Shown piece after piece: positions 1 to 5,516 of a DNA stretch of 5,516 bases. The notes beneath the pieces are model-generated. The model ran no database searches and was not told the DNA's origin. It saw only the letters and a program-made list of their open reading frames with translations. A program made the translations under genes and the position numbers. This DNA is from Syntrophomonadaceae bacterium. GTDB taxonomy: Bacteria; Bacillota_D; Dethiobacteria; DTU022. How positions within the stretch are numbered: position 1 is the first letter of the stretch; every line of letters begins with the position of its first letter. Location: NCBI GenBank assembly GCA_003562605.1, contig PWUG01000006.1:1-5516 (forward strand), in the 5' to 3' direction.

Positions 1-1050
1 GTCGGCAATTCTATTAAAGGCAGTGGTTCTTTTTTCCGAATGTTGAATCGGAATAAAAAAAGTGTGGCCCTTAATTTGAAAACTGAAGAAGGCCGCGCTG
101 TTATAAGAAAACTTGCAGCCAGATCTGATGTGCTGGTTGAGGGTTTTCGGCCGGGGATGATGGATCGGCTTGGTTTGGGTTACCGGGATCTAAGCTCAAT
201 CAACCAGGGTTTGATCTATGCCGCAATAAGTGGATATGGTCAGGAAGGGCCCTACCGGGAAAGAGCAGGCCACGACATTAACTACACGGCGCTGGCAGGA
301 CTGCTAGAGCTCAGCGCCGACGAAAACACCCCCCCGGTTATGCCGGCAGTACAGATCGCCGATATTGCCGGAGGTTCTTTAATGGCCTTAAGCGGAATTA
401 TGATTGCTTTATATGGGCGGCAGCAGAGCGGAAAGGGCCGGTTTGTCGATGTGTCAATGACCCGCGGGTTACTGCCCTGGTTGATTTACGCCGCTTCAGG
501 TTTAAACGGCCCGGAAGATCCACCCAGGCGCGGCCGGGGACATCTTACCGGCGCTTATGCCTGTTACAATATCTACGAGACAGCCGATGGAAAATATATG
601 AGTCTGGGCGCACTGGAACCGCTTTTCTGGCAGAGGTTCTGCGAAACGGTCGGCAAAGAGCAGTGGATTCCACTACAGTTTGATCAGAACTGCCGGATAG
701 AACTGATCAATGAAGTCGCTTCGCTTTTTAAAAATAAAACCAGAAATGACTGGGAAAATCTATTTAGCACTGTTGATGCTTGCTGTGAGCCGGTTCTCGG
801 TCTGAGCGAAGCGATTGCTCATCCAATCAGCTGTAACGGCGAATTTTGGATTAGCGATGAAGCAGATGGGGGCGGGAATGAAATAACCCCCGGTTTTCCG
901 CTGCTTTTCTCAGGCCAACCCGGTGAACTGCGTCTGCCGCCACCAAAGCACGGCGAGCATACAAATGAGATTCTTCAATCACTGGGTTATGATAGCGAAA
1001 CAGTTGACAGTCTGGAGCGTAAAGGGGTTGTAAAAAGTTACAGCGGGTGA
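1..1050 (+). CDS. CaiB/BaiF family III CoA-transferase-fold protein, alpha-methylacyl-CoA racemase-like (5' partial)
   Basis: The frame is open from base 1, and the residues before the first ATG (base 40) already fit the family (FRMLNRNKKSVALNLK spans that ATG), so the true start lies upstream. There are 349 residues here; family members run about 360-400. Enzymes of this fold either move CoA between carboxylic acids or, in the racemase branch, epimerise 2-methylacyl-CoA in the cytoplasm. Counting from base 1, GHDINY at residues 90-95 holds His91, IADIAGG holds Asp121, and GALEPLFW holds Glu206. From memory, the M. tuberculosis racemase uses His126, Asp156 and Glu241; the spacings of 30 and 85 residues are identical here. 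The motif SGKGRFVDVSM and the C-terminal KHGEHTNEIL are general family III signatures. This favours a racemase over a formyl-CoA-type transferase, where Asp alone is the nucleophile. The family is certain, the racemase assignment probable, the substrate unknown. It lies 56 bp before nth on the same strand, with no obvious functional link. Confidence 0.9.
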   Translation, partial: VGNSIKGSGSFFRMLNRNKKSVALNLKTEEGRAVIRKLAARSDVLVEGFRPGMMDRLGLGYRDLSSINQGLIYAAISGYGQEGPYRERAGHDINYTALAGLLELSADENTPPVMPAVQIADIAGGSLMALSGIMIALYGRQQSGKGRFVDVSMTRGLLPWLIYAASGLNGPEDPPRRGRGHLTGAYACYNIYETADGKYMSLGALEPLFWQRFCETVGKEQWIPLQFDQNCRIELINEVASLFKNKTRNDWENLFSTVDACCEPVLGLSEAIAHPISCNGEFWISDEADGGGNEITPGFPLLFSGQPGELRLPPPKHGEHTNEILQSLGYDSETVDSLERKGVVKSYSG

Positions 1051-1072
1051 GTTCTGTTTAGGGTTTTTGGAC

Positions 1073-1101
1073 TTTACCGAAAAAGCTGTGCGATCTATAA
1101 T
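1073..1101 (+). promoter_or_regulatory. Candidate sigma70/sigmaA promoter for nth
   Basis: TTTACC at 1073-1078 (4 of 6 matches to TTGACA) is followed by a 17-bp spacer and a perfect TATAAT at 1096-1101, all within the 56-bp gap between the CoA enzyme and nth. The -10 ends only 5 bases before the nth ATG at 1107, so the expected transcription start falls on or just inside that codon. Either the nth transcript is leaderless or nearly so, or this promoter mainly serves the downstream genes, or the match is chance. The spacing and -10 are good; the placement is odd. No experimental support can be seen in the sequence. Confidence 0.45.
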
Positions 1102-1106
1102 AACTT

Positions 1107-1772
1107 ATGCAACCAACTGCGATAAAAGAAAAAGAAGAAGAACGGGTAGCGCTGATTTTAGAGCAATTGGCTGCATATTATCCGGAGGCGACGAGCGGCC
1201 TGGTTTACAATAACCCGTACCAGCTTTTTGTCGCCACCGTGCTGTCTGCACAGACCACGGATGAGCAGGTAAACCGCATAACTTCAGAACTTTTTCGGGC
1301 AGTTCCCTCCGTTGACAGGATGTCTCTGATGCAACCTGAAGATTTGGAGCCATATTTAAAAAGCTGCGGGCTTTACCGCCAGAAAAGCCGGTTTCTGATT
1401 GCGGCAAGCCGCATTATTGCAGCAGAGCATGAAGGCCGTATTCCGGACGACTTTGAAGAACTGATAAAACTGCCCGGAGTAGGGCGCAAAACTGCAAATG
1501 TGATTATCAGCAGCGCCTTTGGCAAGCCGGCGCTGGCTGTAGATACCCATGTATTTCGTGTTTCAAAAAGACTCGGATTGGCAGACGGCAAATCAGTAGA
1601 TGTTGTTGAAGAACAGTTGAAACAGGTAATTCCAATGAAAAGCTGGAGTAAATCCCACCATCAATTGATTGCTCATGGACGTAGAGTATGCCATGCCCGT
1701 AAACCACGGTGTGCCGGCTGCTTTTTAAGCAGTTTATGCTTATATGCAAGAGAAAGGGGAGAAAGTAATTGA
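1107..1772 (+). CDS. nth: Endonuclease III (DNA glycosylase / AP lyase)
   Basis: Endonuclease III removes oxidised pyrimidines from DNA and cuts the abasic site by beta-elimination, starting base-excision repair. The protein has 221 residues, the usual length (about 210-220). LSAQTTD at 46-52 is the conserved N-terminal motif. The helix-hairpin-helix LPGVGRKTANV lies at 122-132, with catalytic Lys128. VDTH follows with catalytic Asp146. Cys195, Cys202, Cys205 and Cys211 form the C-x6-C-x2-C-x5-C site for the [4Fe-4S] cluster. Having both Lys and Asp indicates a bifunctional glycosylase/lyase rather than a MutY-type enzyme. The ATG at 1107 gives an N-terminus of normal length but has no clear Shine-Dalgarno sequence, and TATAAT ends 5 bases upstream. 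Its TGA stop overlaps the start of the Lon-like protease gene (TTGA, 1769-1772), so the two are very likely cotranscribed. The identification is secure. Confidence 0.97.
   Translation: MQPTAIKEKEEERVALILEQLAAYYPEATSGLVYNNPYQLFVATVLSAQTTDEQVNRITSELFRAVPSVDRMSLMQPEDLEPYLKSCGLYRQKSRFLIAASRIIAAEHEGRIPDDFEELIKLPGVGRKTANVIISSAFGKPALAVDTHVFRVSKRLGLADGKSVDVVEEQLKQVIPMKSWSKSHHQLIAHGRRVCHARKPRCAGCFLSSLCLYARERGESN
1754..1761 (+). promoter_or_regulatory. Ribosome-binding site fixing the TTG start of the Lon-like protease
   Basis: AAGGGGAG lies inside the last codons of nth, 7 bases before TTG at 1769. This purine-rich, GGAG-like site at ideal spacing is the main reason to accept the TTG start, because no ATG is nearby until Met17. 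The resulting protein begins TLEQLSSKDL, which fits the N-terminal region of the family. Confidence 0.75.
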
Positions 1773-4183
1773 CTTTGGAACAGCTTAGCAGTAAAGATCT
1801 AAGGCTGACCTGCGATATGAAGGGCGTCACTTTTGAAACTACGGCTGAAGTGCCCCCGCTTGAAGGAATGATCGGGCAGGAGAGGGCGGTAACGGCAACT
1901 GAATTTGGCCTGCGCATCAAGCGGCCGGGATACAATATATTTATGACCGGCCTGACCGGAACAGGAAAATCAAGTTATGCCCAATCGATCATCAAAAAGA
2001 TTTCGGCAGGTGAACCGGTCCCGGATGACTGGGTTTACGTATATAATTTTGACCAACCCGGAGAGCCCATTGCCTTGAACCTGCCTGCCGGCAAGGGCAC
2101 AGGTTTCTGCCACCAGGTAGAAGAACTGCTGGAAGATTTACGGGAAAGTATACCGAAGGCGTTTGACGGAGAAGATTATGAACGTCAGAAGTCAGTTTAT
2201 GTAAAGGAATTTCAGGAAGCCAGGGCGGAACTGTTGGAAGAACTTAACAAAGCGGCCCTGGAAAAGGGCTTCTCCCTGAAAAGGACCAGCTCCGGTTTTA
2301 TAACCGTTCCGCTTCAGGAGGGTGAACAGATCAGCGAGGAGGACTACGCCAAGCTTGATCAGGAAAAGAAGGATGAACTGGAGAAAAAGTCTACAGATGT
2401 ACAGCTAAAGGCGCTGGAAATTATGCGCCGGGTGCAAAAAGTCGAAAAAGCGATGAGAGAAAAACTGAAAGAGTTGGACCAGCGAATCGGACTGGCTGCT
2501 ATCGGCCATCTTTTCAGCGAATTACTGGAAGAATACGATCAATATCCGGCAATTAAGAAATACCTGAAAGCTTACCAGGAAGACGTTCTCTCAAATCTCG
2601 CTGATTTCAGGGGTGAAGATGAAGAACAGCAAAGCCCGATGTTCTGGCTGCGCCAGCAGAGCCAGGAGCAAACGGATAAGCGTTATACTGTAAACTTACT
2701 TGTTGATAATAAGGATACTGAAGGGGCGCCCATGGTTTACGAGACGAATCCTTCTTATTATAATTTGCTGGGGCGTGTCGAGTACGAGAACCGGTTCGGG
2801 ATGGTGGTCACTGATTTTTCGATGATTAAAGCGGGCGCGCTGCACCATGCCAATGGGGGATACCTGATTCTACAGGCCAGGGATGTTTTTTCTGCCATAC
2901 AATCTTGGGATGTTTTAAAAAGAGTTCTGCGGACCAGCGAAATTCGGATTGAAAATATCAGTGAACACTTTGGGTTGGTGGCCATGGCTACCCTGCGTCC
3001 GCAGCCGATACCTCTAAATATCACGGTAGTTATGATCGGCAATCCCTTTATTTATCAGATCCTATATCATTATGACGAAGATTTTAGAAAATTATTTAAA
3101 ATTAAAGCGGATTTTGATATTGAAATGGAACGCAATGAAGACAATGTCAATAAGATGGCCGGGTTTATCTCATTCCACTGTAATAAACAGCAGCTGCGCC
3201 ATTTCGACCGTCCGGCGGTAAGCGAAATTGTCGAATACAGTATTCGGCTGGTTGAAAACCAGCAGAAGTTGAGCACCCGCTTTAATGAAATTGTTGATCT
3301 GCTTTTTGAAGCCGACACCTGGGCTGAACTTGATGGAGTTGATGTAGTCGGGAAAAAGCAGGTGGAGAAAGCCCTGGATGAGATGGTATACAGATGCAAT
3401 AAATATGAACAAAAAATTATGGAATTGATTAAAGAGGGAGAAATTTTGCTTGACCTTGACGGAGAAAAAATCGGCCAGGTTAATGCCCTTTCTGTGCTTG
3501 ACCAGGGCGATTACCGGTTTGGTCGGCCTTCGCGAATTACCGCTTCCACTTATTTGGGGCGTAAGGGTATAATAAATATAGAGCGGGAAAGCGATCTCAG
3601 CGGACGGATTCATAACAAAGGGGTCCTTATTCTCAGCGGTTACCTTGGCAGGCGTTACGGCTCGCTGGCCCCGCTTAATCTGACTGCCAGTCTATGCTTC
3701 GAACAGTCATACGGCGGTGTTGACGGGGACAGCGCCTCAGCTGCTGAACTTTTTTGCCTGCTTTCCAGCCTGGCCGATGTTCCCCTCAGGCAGGATCTGT
3801 CAGTAACCGGTTCAGTTAACCAGAAGGGTGAGATTCAGCCTGTCGGCGCCATCAACAGCAAAATAGAAGGTTTTTACATGGCCTGCAAGGCTAAAGGTTT
3901 AACCGGAAAGCAAGGAGTTATTATTCCGGAAAAGAACCGTCAAGCTTTAATGCTGAAAAAAGAAGTGATTGAAGCGGTCGATAAAGGTAAGTTTAATATT
4001 TACGCGATTAATACAGTCGATGAAGGACTCGAACTGTTAACCGGAATGCATATCGGTGAAATGTTGGATGACGGCACTTTCACAAAAGATAGTTTTAATG
4101 CAAAAGTCCTTGAGAAAATTAAGCAGTTTAATGAAATATTGAGCAACTTTAAAGAGGATAAAAAAGGAAATCAGGAAGGTTAA
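1769..4183 (+). CDS. AAA+ ATP-dependent Lon-family protease (AAA_32 plus Lon C-terminal protease domain)
   Basis: This 804-residue cytoplasmic protein joins an AAA+ ATPase module to a Lon-type Ser/Lys protease. It lacks the N-terminal substrate-binding domain of classical LonA and has no membrane segment as in LonB. It belongs to the large 'Lon-related, putative ATP-dependent protease' group that includes E. coli YcbZ. Walker A is GLTGTGKS at 61-68 with Lys67. A charged, probably coiled-coil insertion spans about 135-245. HHANGGYLIL at 359-368 is the Walker B region, but Q369-A370 follows instead of Asp-Glu. IGNP at 423-426 fits sensor 1, and the LSTRF region at 501-505 lies in the small AAA+ subdomain. 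The protease domain covers about 575-760, with Ser655 in DGDSAS and Lys698 in GAINSK. Their 43-residue spacing equals that of Ser679/Lys722 in E. coli Lon. The role is presumably degradation of unfolded or specific proteins; substrates are unknown. It starts at TTG overlapping the nth stop and ends 3 bases before trmL, indicating a coupled operon. Family assignment is secure, physiological role is not. Confidence 0.93.
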   Translation: MTLEQLSSKDLRLTCDMKGVTFETTAEVPPLEGMIGQERAVTATEFGLRIKRPGYNIFMTGLTGTGKSSYAQSIIKKISAGEPVPDDWVYVYNFDQPGEPIALNLPAGKGTGFCHQVEELLEDLRESIPKAFDGEDYERQKSVYVKEFQEARAELLEELNKAALEKGFSLKRTSSGFITVPLQEGEQISEEDYAKLDQEKKDELEKKSTDVQLKALEIMRRVQKVEKAMREKLKELDQRIGLAAIGHLFSELLEEYDQYPAIKKYLKAYQEDVLSNLADFRGEDEEQQSPMFWLRQQSQEQTDKRYTVNLLVDNKDTEGAPMVYETNPSYYNLLGRVEYENRFGMVVTDFSMIKAGALHHANGGYLILQARDVFSAIQSWDVLKRVLRTSEIRIENISEHFGLVAMATLRPQPIPLNITVVMIGNPFIYQILYHYDEDFRKLFKIKADFDIEMERNEDNVNKMAGFISFHCNKQQLRHFDRPAVSEIVEYSIRLVENQQKLSTRFNEIVDLLFEADTWAELDGVDVVGKKQVEKALDEMVYRCNKYEQKIMELIKEGEILLDLDGEKIGQVNALSVLDQGDYRFGRPSRITASTYLGRKGIINIERESDLSGRIHNKGVLILSGYLGRRYGSLAPLNLTASLCFEQSYGGVDGDSASAAELFCLLSSLADVPLRQDLSVTGSVNQKGEIQPVGAINSKIEGFYMACKAKGLTGKQGVIIPEKNRQALMLKKEVIEAVDKGKFNIYAINTVDEGLELLTGMHIGEMLDDGTFTKDSFNAKVLEKIKQFNEILSNFKEDKKGNQEG
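4173..4179 (+). promoter_or_regulatory. Ribosome-binding site of trmL
   Basis: AGGAAGG lies within the last codons of the protease gene, 7 bases before the ATG at 4187. It supports that start and implies that trmL is translated from the same message as the protease, with ribosomes able to reinitiate across the 3-base gap. Confidence 0.75.
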
Positions 4184-4186
4184 GTC

Positions 4187-4645
4187 ATGCACCTGGTTCT
4201 CGTGGAACCTGAAATACCACCCAATACCGGTAATGTTGCCAGGACCTGTGTAATGACCGGAACAAAACTTCACCTGGTTGAACCACTGGGGTTTTCGCTT
4301 TCCGAAAAAGAGGTGCGCCGCTCAGGCCTTGATTACTGGCAGTACCTGGACCTGGAAGTGCACCCTGATTTTGATACTCTTAAACAGGCTTACCCGCTGG
4401 TCAGGTATTTCTTTTTTACTACAAGGGGAAGGCAGTATTATCACCAGATAGAATATCAGCACGATGATTTCCTGGTTTTCGGCAGTGAAACTAAAGGGCT
4501 GGCACAGGATATTCTCGATCAGGCCGATAATGTAGTACGCATACCCATGGTTGAGCAAATCCCGCGATCCCTGAATCTCGGTAATTCAGTGGCCCTGGTT
4601 TTATATGAAGCTTTAAGGCAGCAGGGTTTTCCGGGAATGACATAA
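4187..4645 (+). CDS. trmL: tRNA (cytidine(34)-2'-O)-methyltransferase, SPOUT family
   Basis: TrmL (YibK, formerly CspR in Bacillus) uses S-adenosylmethionine to methylate the 2'-OH of the wobble nucleotide (C34 or cmnm5U34) in leucine tRNAs, which strengthens codon reading. The 152 residues match the family length of about 150-160, that is, a minimal SPOUT domain with no added RNA-binding domain. Visible motifs: EPEIPPNTGNVART at 7-20 with Asn16 and Arg19; LHLVEPLGFS at 28-37; GLDYW at 47-51; FGSETKGL at 98-105; and RIPM followed by RSLNLGNSVALVLYEALRQ from 118 to 145, the trefoil-knot cofactor-binding end. All conserved segments known to me are present. The ATG has a good ribosome-binding site at 4173-4179. 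It is the last gene of the nth-protease-trmL run and ends directly against the stop of the opposing membrane-protein gene. Very close relatives act on other tRNAs, so the exact target is inferred. Confidence 0.95.
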   Translation: MHLVLVEPEIPPNTGNVARTCVMTGTKLHLVEPLGFSLSEKEVRRSGLDYWQYLDLEVHPDFDTLKQAYPLVRYFFFTTRGRQYYHQIEYQHDDFLVFGSETKGLAQDILDQADNVVRIPMVEQIPRSLNLGNSVALVLYEALRQQGFPGMT

Positions 4646-5516
4646 TTAACACTTGCTATTTTTTATATGGTCGGCTTCTTCGGCTTTGCGTTTATCCAAG
4701 TAGTAGTGGACCAGGAGTACTTTGAGTGTTGCTGTTATGGGAATGGCAAGGATAATCCCCAGCAGGCCCATTAACTGCGCTCCGATTAATACCATGATAA
4801 TAACGGTAAGCGGGCTGATATCTGTTGCCTTACCCAGAAATACCGGCGTGAAGACAAAAGCATCAAGGATTTGGACCAGGATATAGAGCAGTAAAACCAG
4901 AAAAATACTGGGGGTACCGGGCATAATGCTTAAAAGTAAAGCCGGGATTGTTGCTACAACCGGTCCGATATAGAGAACGATATTGAAAATTCCGGCCAGG
5001 ATACCGAGCATCAGGGCGAACGGCATCCCCAGAATGGATAGGCCAAGCCAGGTAAGCAGGCCGACAAAAGCGCATTTAAGCAGGGTACCGCGAATATAAG
5101 CGCCGACCTTCTCATCAACAATACTAAGAATATGAACAACATTTTCCTTGTAAATCTGGGGAAATAAGAGGGTAAGGTTACGTTTGGCCTGATCAATGTC
5201 CTGGACCAGGTAAAAAACAAGGAAAACCAGGGCCAGTATGATCCAGGCCCGGGTTAACAAGTCCATTGACAATGCAGTTAAACCACGCAGCAACTGCTGA
5301 ATGTTGCCGGGAGCCTGCCTGATAAACTGGTTTGAATACTCTATAAATGTTTCGGTGAGCTGCAGGTTGAAACGCTGGTCCAATTCTTCCAATTCTGCTA
5401 TCAGCGCCGGCAAATCCTGAATGAATTCTGTAGTCAGGAATATCAACAACTGTCTAACTTCGATGATTAATCCGGGAATCAGCAGGTAAAATAACAGGGT
5501 TATAGCAACCAGTATA
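4646..5516 (-). CDS. AI-2E family membrane transporter, PF01594 (5' partial)
   Basis: The minus-strand frame is open to the right edge, so the protein extends upstream. The 289 residues visible (codons down from 5513-5515) are most of a family of about 340-380. A TTG at 5447-5449 could be taken as a start, but the residues before it (LLFYLLIPGLII, about visible 7-18) form a family-type membrane helix, so it is internal. Counting visible residues, membrane segments lie at about 1-18, 89-106, 143-164, 165-188, 200-222 and 233-269, with an amphipathic soluble stretch at about 29-85 that is typical of the family. Signatures are NIVLYIGPVVATIPA (178-192) and PVFLGKATDISPLTV (224-238), then GLLGIILAIPITATLK to about 265. 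The tail is short and charged. Despite the name, only some members export autoinducer-2 (TqsA); others are reported Na+(Li+)/H+ antiporters, so the substrate is unknown. It converges on trmL with no spacer. Confidence 0.92.
   Translation of the reverse strand, partial: ILVAITLLFYLLIPGLIIEVRQLLIFLTTEFIQDLPALIAELEELDQRFNLQLTETFIEYSNQFIRQAPGNIQQLLRGLTALSMDLLTRAWIILALVFLVFYLVQDIDQAKRNLTLLFPQIYKENVVHILSIVDEKVGAYIRGTLLKCAFVGLLTWLGLSILGMPFALMLGILAGIFNIVLYIGPVVATIPALLLSIMPGTPSIFLVLLLYILVQILDAFVFTPVFLGKATDISPLTVIIMVLIGAQLMGLLGIILAIPITATLKVLLVHYYLDKRKAEEADHIKNSKC

Noticed and set aside
1061..1087. Imperfect inverted repeat after the CoA enzyme gene: five T at 1064-1068 against five A at 1080-1084, with some flanking G-C pairs.
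   Set aside because: The stem is AT-based with G-G mismatches on both sides, the loop is about 11 bases and no T-run follows. It is too weak to call a terminator, and it overlaps the better-supported promoter candidate.
1507..1935. Longer open frames antisense to nth and the protease gene (also at 3170-3613, 2758-3042 and 4037-4273).
   Set aside because: They lie opposite strongly conserved genes, show no recognisable domain and lack convincing ribosome-binding sites; treated as shadows of the real genes.
3568..3573. Perfect TATAAT inside the Lon-like protease gene.
   Set aside because: No acceptable -35 at 16-18 bp and it lies mid-gene, in the linker leading into the protease domain; chance occurrence is likely.
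4593..4632. CCCTG (4593-4597) and CAGGG (4622-4626) inverted repeat followed by TTTT near the end of trmL.
   Set aside because: Only 5 base pairs with a 24-base loop, lying within the trmL coding sequence. Not convincing as an intrinsic terminator.
4659..4664. Run of six T just past the trmL stop.
   Set aside because: No GC-rich stem directly precedes it; it encodes Lys/Asn codons in the tail of the opposing membrane protein.
4705..5212. The 9-mer TGGACCAGG occurs three times in the AI-2E gene (near 4708, 4873 and 5203).
   Set aside because: Each copy encodes Leu-Val-His/Gln on the minus strand within unrelated membrane-protein contexts; explained by codon use rather than a DNA repeat element.
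5447..5449. TTG as a possible start codon for the minus-strand AI-2E protein.
   Set aside because: The frame stays open to the window edge and the upstream residues form a family-type transmembrane helix, so this is an internal codon of a gene cut by the window.

Overview
This 5.5-kb window looks like ordinary chromosomal housekeeping DNA. It most likely comes from an anaerobic, Clostridia-like member of the Bacillota. That placement is an inference from the AGGAGG-type ribosome-binding sites, the use of a TTG start, the mixed AT/GC codon use, the B. subtilis-like flavour of Nth and TrmL, and the presence of an acyl-CoA enzyme. It is not proven. I see no rRNA, tRNA, CRISPR array, insertion sequence, phage gene or recognisable defence module.

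Layout, left to right. (1) Bases 1-1050, plus strand: the 3' part of a family III (CaiB/BaiF) CoA-transferase-fold enzyme. It carries the His, Asp and Glu fingerprint of alpha-methylacyl-CoA racemase, and its first few dozen residues lie outside the window. (2) Bases 1051-1106: a 56-bp gap with a good sigma70-type promoter candidate placed almost on top of the next start codon. (3) Bases 1107-1772: nth, endonuclease III, complete, with its catalytic Lys/Asp and four iron-sulfur cysteines. (4) Bases 1769-4183: a complete 804-residue AAA+ Lon-family protease. It starts at TTG and overlaps the nth stop by 4 bases. (5) Bases 4187-4645: trmL, a SPOUT methyltransferase acting on the tRNA wobble position, starting 3 bases after the protease stop. 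(6) Bases 4646-5516, minus strand: the C-terminal 289 residues of an AI-2E (PF01594) family membrane protein, converging on trmL with no base between the two stop codons. Its N-terminus lies beyond the right edge.

The three genes nth, Lon-like protease and trmL are packed so tightly (4-base overlap, then 3-base gap, each junction with a good ribosome-binding site) that they almost certainly form one translationally coupled operon. It combines DNA base-excision repair, protein quality control and tRNA modification. The CoA enzyme could be read into this operon or be a separate unit, and the promoter candidate at 1073-1101 favours at least some independent expression. The most interesting points are the non-canonical Walker B region of the Lon-like protease, the possible leaderless nth transcript, and the zero-spacer convergent gene end. 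I found no convincing undescribed system here.
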